This document shows positions 1-8,539 of a stretch of 64,000 bases of DNA, piece after piece. The stretch lies in NCBI GenBank assembly GCA_007570785.1, contig ML660201.1, positions 35,888,090-35,952,089 of the forward strand, in the 5' to 3' direction. This stretch comes from Antilocapra americana (taxonomy: Eukaryota > Chordata > Mammalia > Artiodactyla > Antilocapridae). A program made the position numbers and the translations under genes. Each line of letters opens with the position of its first letter. The stretch's first letter is position 1. Under the pieces are notes generated by a model. The model was not told where the DNA came from. It did no database searches and was given only the letters and a program-made list of their open reading frames with translations.

Positions 1-160
1 ATGCGACTCTGCTCGAGGGCTCCAAAAACAGCACCTGACTGCTCATCTGGCCATTAGTTTAATTCTATTGTCCTGGACAAGAGACTGACTCAGAAGGAGT
101 GATAAACCGGGAATAAACCATTGAGTAGAGGAGATTTCCCTGGTCAGGGGAAATGTTTTA
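1..160. other. Unassigned sequence at window start
   Basis: No repeat family or open frame is recognised in these bases. They run directly into the first BovB fragment. The window edge may cut a larger element. Confidence 0.4.
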
Positions 161-521
161 GGTGGGAGGTTTAGAGAAGACTCTTGAGAGTCCCTTGGAC
201 TGCAAGGCGATCATACCAGTTCAATCCTGAAGGAAATCAGTCCTGAATATTCATTGGAAGGACTGATGCTGAAGCTGAAACTCTAATACTTGGGCCACCT
301 GATGCAAAGAACTGACTCACTGGAAAAGTCTCTGATGCTGGGAAAGATTGAAGGCAGGAGGAGAAGGGGATGACAGAGGATGAGATGGTTGGATGGCATC
401 ACTGACTCAAAGGACATGAGTTTGAGCAAGCTCTGGTAGTTGGTGATGGACAAGGAAGCCTGGCATGCTATAGTCCATGGAGTTACAAAGAGTTGGACGT
501 GACTAAACGGAACTGAACTGA
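161..521 (+). mobile_element. BovB LINE, 5'-truncated 3' end
   Basis: This is the last ~360 bp of a ruminant BovB (RTE-clade) retrotransposon in sense direction. It carries the terminal coding stretch that in intact BovB encodes the end of ORF2 and finishes with the ACTGAACTG-type 3' terminus. The reading frame is interrupted. Divergence from other copies in the window is obvious, so it is an old insertion. The 5' edge is approximate. Confidence 0.85.
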
Positions 522-545
522 TAGGATTCAATCCAACTGTTGCTG

Positions 546-961
546 ACAAAGGTCTGTATACTCATAAAGAAGGGTGAGCATGAATAATTGATGCTTTTGA
601 AGTGAGGTGTTGGAGAAGACTCTTGAGAGTCCCTTGGACTGCAAGGAAACCAAACCAGTCAATCCTAAAGGAAATAAACTCTGAATATTCATTGGAAAGA
701 CTAATGCTGAATTAGAAGCTCCAATACTCTGGCCACCTGATGCAAAGAGCCAAATCATTGGAAAAGACCCTGGTGCTGGGAGAGATTGAAAGAAAAAGGA
801 GAAGAGGACAGCAGAGGATGAGATGGTTAGATAGCATCACTGACTCAATGGACATGACTTTGAGCAAATTCCAGGAGACAGTGAAGGGCAGGGAAACCTG
901 GCATGCTGCAGTCCATCGGGTCACAAAAAGTCAGACATGACTTAGCGACCAAACAACAACA
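546..961 (+). mobile_element. BovB LINE, second 5'-truncated 3' end
   Basis: A second BovB 3' end lies in the same orientation, 25 bp after the first. It begins in the part encoding the C-terminal reverse-transcriptase connection and has an internal deletion around 560-575. It ends in a short AACAAC-type tail. Because it repeats the same consensus segment as the preceding copy, it is a separate insertion or a tandem duplication rather than a continuation. Confidence 0.85.
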
Positions 962-2510
962 TTCAAAACCAGGCTCCAGATGTTTGTTCTGCATCTGAGA
1001 GAACAACCTACCTAAACCTGAATGGGGATAGAGAAGAGGCAAGGAATGGACTGACTTTGAACCAAGATTCAATGAGGTGGAGGCCAAAGCTGACAAGGAA
1101 AAAGGCAGGCAGTGAGGAGAAGGGGTAGGACCTGACCAAGCAAATGCTGAAATTCAAATTTTATCTCTAGACTTCTCAATTTTAAGTGTCTTTGTAGTCA
1201 AAACTTTTTGATTAGGCTTTCTGCTACTTGTGACTAAAGAAATATAGGAGATAATCAGAATGTTAGTTTAAAAATACCAACAGTTAAATCACTCAGTGTT
1301 TTCCACATTCATCACTAGGAAGAAAATGTCAAATTATAAAGATAAAAATCAGGAACGCAAGCTGGATGGAATGTATAAGGATAACATCTCCTGATTCCCC
1401 TTCCATGGTTTCCTCTCTCCCTAGAGGAGAGGATAAACTTGCTAAGGCTTTTAAGATCTCATTTAGACAAAAGAAGAGAGAACAGATCCTGAAGTCCCTG
1501 GCTATAAATTCACAGTGGGTAACACAGAGGTCACAGGATAGGAATCCCTGATTAAAGGGACCAGATGCCTGTCTCTGAAGTCTTCAGCCTCAGAGACAAG
1601 CCACAATGCAAGTCACTACCTAGGGAAAACCTGCCAAAGTGACCATGCATGATTCCCAAAGGTCACGGTTTCATCTCAAGGTGGGCAGAGAAGGCAATTA
1701 GAGTCTAGTTCAGTCTAGCTCAGACAAAGCTGGGACTTCCCGTCTTTGAGGAAGGCCTTTTTCATACCATTTCTCTCCACAGTTAAGTACCTAGCCTTAC
1801 ATTGTGTTGTGGAACAGAAGCTACTTCAGCTTATGACAAATCCCTATCATGAGAAAGAACTGGGAAACGTTTCCAGACACAGTTTGGGGGTTCAGTGTTT
1901 GCAAGGGCTAAGAGTATACAGACCCACCCCGTGACATAAGAGCTGAGAGGAAAAGAACAAGGAATTAAAAATCATTTTATGAGGTGTTCACTCAACAGCT
2001 GAGCTGGGGTGGAGGGGGTGGTGGGTCTGGGAAGCACTTCAGAGGGTACAGACAGGATGATTCACACCCTTCCTGCAACAACTATAAAAGGAGGAATGTA
2101 TGCTCCAAAATGTATTAACTATTGACTGCTATCTGGGGAAATGTCTAGACGTAAAGTGCCACATTTATGAGTTGAAGCCAAAACAACATGATGGATTCTG
2201 TGCCTCTGTGACACACTGAATAGTTCACTTCAACTTACACTCTCCTCTATTTCAATCAATTTATAGTGTGGGTAACATCCAATGAAGGGGATCTGTAATG
2301 AAAACCTGGAGAAATCAGCAGAAGAAACACTGAAAACAAGAATACTAACTCCTTTCAGTTCATCAAATCATACGACACTCTGCCAACTTCGCTATTTAGA
2401 ACAGTCTCCTCATCCAAGCTGTATCTCCTTGGCCTTGTGCATTTCTCTTTCGAGTACACAGTTCATGAGAAAATAACCTCCATGACTTTAGATACCTGAC
2501 TACTTGGTTC
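962..2510. other. Repeat-poor unique tract
   Basis: About 1.5 kb with no recognisable repeat, RNA gene or convincing exon. Open frames here are short (65 codons or fewer) and lack coding character. Confidence 0.5.
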
Positions 2511-2552
2511 ACAAAGTACACAGAAGGCACTCAATAAATAAGTATCAAAAGG
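2511..2552 (+). repeat. L2/MIR 3' terminal relic
   Basis: A short stretch reading like the conserved 3' end of L2 or MIR3 (AGGCACTCAATAAATAAG). It is too short to place in a family with confidence. Confidence 0.4.
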
Positions 2553-2979
2553 GCCAGCATTAAGGTGAAGCACTCACCAAAACTTAGTTATCAAAATAGA
2601 TAATATTCCAATTAAGTATTTTAAAGTTTGAAGTCAATGTAAAAAAAAAAAATTCTATGATGAGCAAAATAAAAAAAAAAAATTAAAGATATTATCAGTA
2701 ACAAAGTCCCATACAAAGTCCTACCAGAGTCGGAGGCAAAATGAAAAACCAGCAATTGCAAATAGTGCATTAAAATGTAATTTCTCTTGATTACTGAGGT
2801 TTTTTTTTGACACTCTAGTCCCAGCCCTACTAAAAATGACTGAGTGATATTTAATATTATACAGCCATCAAATGACATCACTAAGGAGAATCCATTTGGA
2901 GAACAGTCACTATGTGCCAGGCATCGTGATGAAACATGTTATATTTTATCTTCTTTGAGCCTTCAAAAAACTTGTCTCA

Positions 2980-3228
2980 CAGGGTGGGATGATATGGGAG
3001 AAGGGCATTGAAGCATGTTAATTGTCATGTGTCTAATCAATCGCCAGCCCAGGATTGATGCTCGGGACTGGTGCAGCGAGATTTCCCGGGGGGGAGGGAG
3101 GAGGGAGGGGGGACCCGGAGGGGAAGCATATGTAAACCCATGGTGATATCATGACATTGTATGGCAAAAACAATTTAAAAAAAAAAATTAAAAAAAAATA
3201 AAATAATAAAAGACTTTAAAAAAAAAAA
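2980..3228 (+). mobile_element. L1 3' end (artiodactyl type) inside a MIR
   Basis: A 5'-truncated L1: 3' UTR with the usual polypurine G-run block (3088-3112), then the 'catatgtaaaccc' tail region and a long A-rich tail. It is bounded by a 15-bp target-site duplication, AAAAAACTTGTCTCA at 2965-2979 and the same with one mismatch at 3229-3243. The tail has interspersed T and G, so it is not very recent. Confidence 0.85.
3088..3112 (+). repeat. G-run cluster (G-quadruplex motif) in L1 3' UTR
   Basis: Runs of 7, 3, 2, 3 and 6 G separated by single A. This fits the canonical four-tract quadruplex pattern and is a known property of L1 3' UTR polypurine tracts. Confidence 0.75.
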
Positions 3229-3367
3229 AAAAAACTCGTCTCAAGTATATACGTTTCTGTTTCTCAGGTTAAGAAATTGAAGCTTAGGAGCCAGGAAACT
3301 TGCCCTCACATAGTGACAGACCATGGAGTCAATTTCAGATATATGGGAATAACTCATACTATAAAAC

Positions 3368-3522
3368 AAGAGTTCACAAACTACGGCATGTGGGTCACAT
3401 ATAGCCCACCATGTGTTTTGTAAATAAAGGGTTATTGGAACACAGCTGCAGCCATTCACATATGTATTATTCATGTTTTTTTTCAGACTGTAACTCCAGA
3501 GTTAAATAGTCTTGAGAGACCA
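3368..3522. mobile_element. hAT-Charlie-type DNA transposon relic
   Basis: Matches the non-autonomous family whose body contains 'tgtaaataaagttttattggaacacagc' in consensus; here 'TTGTAAATAAAGGGTTATTG'. It ends in a pure A-run at 3522-3543 that interrupts or abuts it. A second copy of the same family is at 58,850. I do not assign a family name. Confidence 0.65.
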
Positions 3523-3544
3523 AAAAAAAAAAAAAAAAAAAAAC

Positions 3545-3880
3545 CACTCTAGAGTTTTGTTTACAAAATGAAAAAAATGGCAATAATGTAAATATCCAAC
3601 AGTAGGGGCTAGCTAAGCAAACTGCTTCCATATTTAACAGTTCAAAAGTAGACAAATCCTATTCTCAGATAAAGTCCCAATGGTTACAAGTTTTAAATAT
3701 TTAAAATAGGTCAAAGTACAAGTAGTATTCATGAGGAAGTTTTAAGTAGGAAAAGTATTTCTATATATGTAAAATCCTAAGCATCAGAAAGACTAATAAA
3801 ATCATATATTAAAGAAATATTTAATTTTCTGATAGTAGAATGCACCATAAGAAACAACTAAAAACAAATGATCTGCAAAA
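3545..3880 (+). repeat. Old L1 (L1M) 3' fragment
   Basis: Contains 'AAATATCCAACAGTAGGGGC', the diverged form of a sentence typical of the end of L1M ORF2. It runs AT-rich afterwards. The exact subfamily and edges are uncertain. Confidence 0.5.
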
Positions 3881-3899
3881 CCATTTGCAATTCAAACCA

Positions 3900-4230
3900 C
3901 AAAAATGAAAATGTCTTTATTATACCAAGGGATTCTAGAAACTGATAACCCAAAACCAGACATAAAAATGGGCAACAGATATGAATTAACAGTTGAAATA
4001 AAAAAGGAAAACATAAATGGCCCTTTAACACAGGAAATGCTGCTCTGCCACACTAATAATAAGAAACACAAATTAAAATTGTATAGATGCATTCTTTTAC
4101 TCACTCAGTCTATATACCAAGATGATTGAGTATACACTGATGGGTTTGAATAAGTACATTCTTTTATGCCACAGAGAGACTGAAACAATCTTCATAAAAG
4201 AAAACTGGATAACAAGTATTTAAAGGAAAT
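3900..4230 (+). repeat. Old L1 (L1M) ORF2 3' fragment
   Basis: The line 'aaaaatgggcaacagatatg' through 'taataagaaacacaaattaaaa' follows the L1M ORF2 end consensus in sense direction. The short open frame at 3905-4129 is this L1 relic, not a gene. Confidence 0.65.
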
Positions 4231-4251
4231 GGCTTCCCAGGTGGTGCCAGT

Positions 4252-4750
4252 TGTAGGGCACCTCACACGTGCTCATGACAAGATGGCGCTTGGCGGAAAT
4301 CAAGAGGGCGGGACTGAGGCTATTTACAAACAAATGTGATTGGCCATGGCTAACTTCCTCTTAGCATTGCCAGGACGTGACCAGTATACATTGGTGCACC
4401 GCCATCTGGATACCTGGACCTTTACAGTGATTGGCCAAGCTCCAGGAAAGCCCTGTTAGAAACCCCAGCCCTGTTTCCTATATAAGCTTGCCCTCCAGCT
4501 CAATAAAACCGGAACTTCTTTGACAGAACCCCTGCAGTGTCTGAGTGTCTCTCTCCCGGCAAGGGAGGCTGTGGGGCGGGCGGTTCGCTCACCCCCTCCT
4601 CAGGGCTGATCTTCCAGAGGCTCCCATCCTCGGAAGATAACTTCGGAGGGTCCTTCTGTCCGAGACCGAGGGCTCGCCCGGCTTTCTGACTCCCGCCTTG
4701 GAGCGCTACAGGGCGGGTTAGAGAGAAAAGGAAAATAGAGAGGCCTCACA
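4252..4750 (+). mobile_element. Solo LTR of an endogenous retrovirus
   Basis: A 499-bp element starting TGTAGGG and ending CCTCACA (TG...CA termini). It is flanked by a perfect 6-bp duplication, GCCAGT, at 4246-4251 and 4751-4756. It has inverted CCAAT boxes (ATTGGCC, 4339 and 4430), a TATATAAG box at 4479-4486 and AATAAA at 4502-4507, in the order expected of U3-R-U5, followed by a CpG-rich U5. No internal retroviral genes remain, so it is a recombined solo LTR. A 6-bp duplication is typical of class II (betaretrovirus-like) ERVs; the class is an inference. Confidence 0.9.
4479..4486 (+). promoter_or_regulatory. TATA box of the solo LTR
   Basis: TATATAAG about 50 bp downstream of the second ATTGGCC box and 16 bp upstream of the AATAAA. 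This compact arrangement is that of a retroviral LTR promoter with the polyadenylation signal in R. Whether it is active cannot be told from sequence. Confidence 0.65.
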
Positions 4751-5029
4751 GCCAGTGGTAAAGAACACCCCTGCCAATGCAGGAGACGCAAGATACATGA
4801 GTTCAGTCCCTGGGTTGGGAAGATTCCCCAGAGAAGGAAATGGCAACCACTCCAGTATTCTTGCCTGGAGAATCCCATGGACAGAGGATTCTGGCAGGCT
4901 GTAGAGCATAAGGTCGCACAGACTCAGAAACGACTGAAGCAACTCAGTACACACATGCACTCCTTTGAGCCTGGTGTTGATTCTTCAGGTATACTTGTAT
5001 TCATGCAAGTTAAGGTTAAGGTTAGTTAG

Positions 5030-5191
5030 GGTCTTCCCAGGTGGCGCTAGTGATAAAAAACTGACTTGACAATGCAGGAGACCTAAGAGACACAGCTTCG
5101 ATCCCTGGGTCAGGAAGATCCCTGGAGGAGGGCACGGCAATCCACTCCAGTATTCTTACTGGAGAATTTGATGGACAAGGGGTCCAAGTGG
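5030..5191 (+). mobile_element. Bov-tA SINE, 3'-truncated
   Basis: Has the SINE head (GTCTTCCCAGGTGGCGCTAG) and body through 'attcttactggagaatt', then degenerates near 5190. Same orientation as the SINE just upstream. Confidence 0.85.
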
Positions 5192-5660
5192 GCTTATGTT
5201 TTAAAAAAATGACAAAATAAATGATCATATATATAAATATATACATATACACATATATTCTTACTGTAGGTATATAAAATACCCCGGAAGCATATTTCAG
5301 AAAGCATAATACTAGTAAATGAAGAGGAAATAAGAACAGGATATTTTTCACTACTTATTCTTTTATGTCCTTTGTAATATACCAACCTATTTAAAAGTTA
5401 AACTTCAGTACACATAGAAACAACATGCAGGGAGGAGTACCTGATACCATTCAGTGGTAATACTACAGAGCAAATACTACAGAAGTATATCAGATCATGT
5501 ACAGAAAAAATTTAAAAAATTAAAACCAGTGACAAAAAACAAAGACTACAAAGAAGCTTGCACAACTGTAAATGGTGGTTAGCTCCAGGATGGGAGTCAA
5601 AGATGCACGTACATGAATGTGTGTGGAAGGTTGAAATGAATATCCAAGTAGCAAATATCA
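5192..5660 (+). repeat. AT-rich tract with possible L1M 3' remains
   Basis: A TA-rich simple stretch (5222-5262) is followed by text resembling degraded L1M 3' UTR (for example 'gtacatgaatgtgtgt...'). Assignment is weak. Confidence 0.35.
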
Positions 5661-6050
5661 AATAAATTACTTACACATGAATAAAAGATGCTAATATGAT
5701 CTAGAAAGATATTTACTTTAATGATACATGCAATGCTTATTTAACAACAACGACAAAATTTTTTTTTTAATTTTGTACACACACTTCTGAGATTTTGAAC
5801 TAAGAATATTCTTGAAGGACTCTGGAAGTCCTGAGGTCTTAATACATGATGGTATCATTCTAATATGGGTCCCAGTAGGGTAAAAGTTGGTTCTTTGCAG
5901 GAAAATACATTATTACTTTCATCTTTAAAGCACAGGCATGTATGTATGTGTGTAATCAGATGGGGGTGATTAAGAGGATGCTATCTATAATGTTAAAATT
6001 CACATGCTAAGGGGTGATTAGGAGGAAAATATATAAAACCTCATTAAAAA
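5661..6050. other. Unassigned tract
   Basis: AT-rich, with a T-run at 5760-5769 and two similar pieces (GGGTGATTAAGAGGA near 5965 and GGGTGATTAGGAGGA near 6012). No gene. Confidence 0.4.
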
Positions 6051-6196
6051 TAAAATCCACTTTTCTGAGCTCCCATAGCAGCACCTTCAAGAATGGGATC
6101 AAGGAAACTGTTCTGAGAACAATGAAAAAAGTCACAAGCAGTACTAAGAGCTGATACAGTACTAACTACTATAAAAGACAGTGTGTTTTTACAAAA
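6051..6196 (+). repeat. Unassigned ~140-bp repeat, copy A
   Basis: This block aligns over ~140 bp with 8257-8390 at roughly 80 percent identity by eye, with one small gap. Shared landmarks are TTTCTGAGCTC, CAGCACCTTC, GGGATCAAGGAAACTGTT and GAGAACA. It is in the same orientation, 2.2 kb upstream. I do not recognise the family. Confidence 0.7.
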
Positions 6197-6305
6197 ACTA
6201 GCTTGTAAAAATACCTAATTAGGCAGTGGGCAGTAACAGAAAATAAGGTTAAGAAGGAAAAGATTGAAGAATTCTTTAGGCAAAATAGATTCTCAAGTCT
6301 TTTTC

Positions 6306-6487
6306 TCTTTTTATTAATTCATTTATTTTAATTGGAGGATAATTCCTTTACAATACTGTGGTGGTTCTTTGCCATACATCAACATGAATCAGCCACGGGT
6401 CCACATGTGTCCCCCAATCCTAAACCCCTCTCCCACCTCCCTCCCCATCCCATCCCTCCTCGAGCTTCAGCTGTGAGTGTTTCACAG
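6306..6487 (-). mobile_element. L1 3' end, antisense
   Basis: Artiodactyl L1 3' UTR in reverse ('aattggaggataattcctttacaata', 'catcaacatgaatcagcc'). It is bounded by a perfect 9-bp duplication, GTCTTTTTC, at 6297-6305 and 6488-6496. The insertion is heavily 5'-truncated. Confidence 0.85.
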
Positions 6488-6496
6488 GTCTTTTTC

Positions 6497-7084
6497 GTGT
6501 GACTGTTGAGTCAGATCCATGTGAAAGAATTTCTATTTTAACTTTAAACTACAACAACTATTTAAAAAGCCAATACAACTGAGAAGTCATATATTCCTCA
6601 CTGTAATTTTATGTCATTAACCCATAGGAAAACCCTATGATATATTAGGATTATCCATTGTAAATATAGCAGTATGTACCTGTAGGAATATGGGTTTCAT
6701 TTTTAATGAAGTTTTCTAGTCATCAAGTCCAGCATTGGTCTTTCATTGATCATTCTGAAATAACTGCTTTCATCATTCTATGATCATTCCATTTTTTCTT
6801 CCATGATTCCATTTTATCTTCCATTATTCCATCATAATACTAATACACTAATAATACCACTAATATACCCATTATTACAAGAGGAAAACTGAGATTCGCT
6901 TACTTGGAGTCCAAGTACTTGAGGCTATGATTTGAACCCAAGTCTGCACTGTAACTCCTTGTTTTGGCTGCACTGCCTGTTGCTTCTCTACTACATCCTA
7001 CAGAATTTTCACTCATCATTCTTGCCTCACAGGAGCTGGGGAGATCCTGATTTTGTCACCTAATTTCAGACCCAGGCCTCCCGG
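6497..7084. other. Unique tract
   Basis: No repeat family or exon recognised. 6785-6860 has loose local repetition of 'ccattttatcttcc'-like words. Confidence 0.45.
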
Positions 7085-7330
7085 TAACATGCCAGTCGCA
7101 AATTTAATAAATCCATCTCCTTTGTCAAGTCGATGATAAAAATGCTCAAAAGGTTAGGGCCCAAGATAGAACTCTCCATCATTACAGTGGTACATTATCC
7201 AGAATTCCCTGGGAAGACTTTTTCAATCTACCATGAATCCTCATTTTGCCATCTTAACTCTAAGAAAATCAAGAGATAGCATGTCAAGGCTTCTCTCTGA
7301 AATACAGATGCTTTGTTGGGTGTGCTTGAA
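7085..7330 (-). repeat. CR1/L3-clade LINE reverse-transcriptase relic
   Basis: Read on the minus strand, one frame gives SILGPNLLSIFIIDL. This corresponds to the CR1-type reverse-transcriptase block (consensus S-V-L-G-P-V-L-F-N-I-F-I-N-D-L) found just after the SGVPQG motif. Upstream on that strand lies text related to the 'DFSKAFD-VSHDIL' segment, out of frame now. It is a very old and non-functional relic. Confidence 0.6.
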
Positions 7331-7949
7331 AATTCAGCAATGTTATCCACACACAGCAGAGCTTTAAAGAGGGAGGGGCGCTAACAAAGACCTTTCCTGC
7401 AAATATCAGCACACAGTGCTTTAAGGGCAGGACGTACTTTAATTTCCTCACCCTTGTTATCCATCCTAGGAAGAGCAGGCAGTGGATAACTAAGGGTTGC
7501 ATGACAGAAATGGGGCACAGAACAGGAGCATACAAAAAGAGCAAATCAATGAGACAACAAAATGGCCAACTCTGTTTCTCATTCTGCCAGAAATTTGTGA
7601 TCAAAATAAGACTCCTGATGAAAATCTCATCAACTTTAGGAATCACTATTATACTTTTAGGGACTGAACTGATCAGTGATGAAGAAGAAACAAATGCACT
7701 TGTAGGAGGGACAGATGGGATCTATTTATACTGACAGCAAAATGGTCACCGTGAAAAACAAAAGTGTACAGGAAAAACAGCAAGGAATTTATCTTCAGGT
7801 GAAACACATTTTCATTTCAGGATTTAAGTGGCAGGGAGTGGTAACCTACTGATGGCCAAGAATGATAGAAACAGTGATTACAAAATGATGACCCAAAGAC
7901 CAGAGATGGACTTGATGACCAGAAAACTTCATTAGAAATAATACATATA
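7331..7949. other. Unique tract
   Basis: Open frames on both strands (up to 119 codons on minus at 7284-7646, overlapping the CR1 relic) overlap each other and show no splice-bounded or domain-like character. No gene is called. Confidence 0.45.
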
Positions 7950-8053
7950 CTTCACATGAATACCTGTGGCTGATTCATGCTGATGTATGGCAGAAATTAG
8001 CACAACACTATAAAGCAACTATATTGTAATAAAAAATTTTAGCAAATAAATAT
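7950..8053 (+). mobile_element. L1 3' end (tail region)
   Basis: The final ~100 bp of an artiodactyl L1: 'AATACCTGTGGCTGATTCAT', then 'gatgtatggcagaaa', then an A/T-rich tail. Confidence 0.75.
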
Positions 8054-8065
8054 AACCCATAAGCC

Positions 8066-8252
8066 TACTGGTACACACTGCTATACTTGAAATGGATAAC
8101 CAAGCATGACCTATACTGTACAGCACATGGAACTCTGCTCAACATTACACGGCAGCCTGTATGGGAGGGGCATCTGGGGGAGGCAAAGGGACCATCACAA
8201 TATTCTCAACCAGCTATACTCCAATACAAAATAAAAAGTTTAAAAACTTTTA
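8066..8252 (+). mobile_element. L1 3' end, older artiodactyl type
   Basis: Follows the L1 3' UTR line 'TACACACTGCTATACTTGAA ... tatactccaatacaaaataaaaag' to its A-rich tail. It is a different L1 3' UTR variant from its neighbour, so probably a separate insertion. It is followed at once by copy B of the unassigned repeat. Confidence 0.8.
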
Positions 8253-8256
8253 AAAG

Positions 8257-8390
8257 TAAAACCGATATTTCTGAGCTCTCATATCAGCACCTTCCAGAGA
8301 GGGATCAAGGAAACTGTTTTGAGAACACAGAAAATAGCCAGGAACAGTATTAAGAACTGATACTGTCACTAAAGACACTGTGCTTTTCAA
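8257..8390 (+). repeat. Unassigned ~140-bp repeat, copy B
   Basis: Partner of 6051-6196 (see that entry). It directly abuts the tail of the preceding L1 3' end. This position could mean L1 3' transduction, a local duplication, or two members of an old repeat family. Confidence 0.7.
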
Positions 8391-8455
8391 GAATCATCTC
8401 CCGAAATCAAATGAAGGCAATAAACTTCACTATGATCCTTATTATCCTCATTATA

Positions 8456-8539
8456 TACTGGGTTGGCCAAAGAGTTCATTCAGGTTTTTCTGGAGGGTGT
8501 CACAAAATAGTGCAAACACACTTTTTGGCCAACCCAATA
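8456..8539 (+). mobile_element. Mariner-type MITE, copy 1
   Basis: An 84-bp element with inverted ends TACTGGGTTGGCCAAAGAG and (reverse complement) TATTGGGTTGGCCAAAAAG, bounded by TA. The long imperfect hairpin and TA target are those of the short mariner-derived elements known in ruminants. It has no coding capacity. Confidence 0.85.

Larger units (their letters stand above)
2895..3340 (-). repeat. MIR SINE, split by an L1 insertion
   Basis: The left part (2895-2979) and right part (3244-3340) together read as one MIR in reverse orientation: 'CTATGTGCCAGGCA' on the left, and the usual 'aaattgaagctta...aacttgccc' core on the right. The two halves are separated by an L1 3' end with its own target-site duplication, so the MIR is older than the L1. 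Confidence 0.75.
4231..4963 (+). mobile_element. Bov-tA SINE, split by a solo LTR
   Basis: The tRNA-like head is at 4231-4251 and the rest at 4752-4963, together making one Bov-tA SINE that ends near the GACTGAAGC 3' sequence. Removing the LTR and one copy of its duplication restores a continuous SINE, so the SINE was present first. Confidence 0.85.

Noticed and set aside
5008..5030. TTAAGG/TTAGG-like words next to a SINE, telomere-like
   Set aside because: Only three degenerate units; no array, so not an interstitial telomere.
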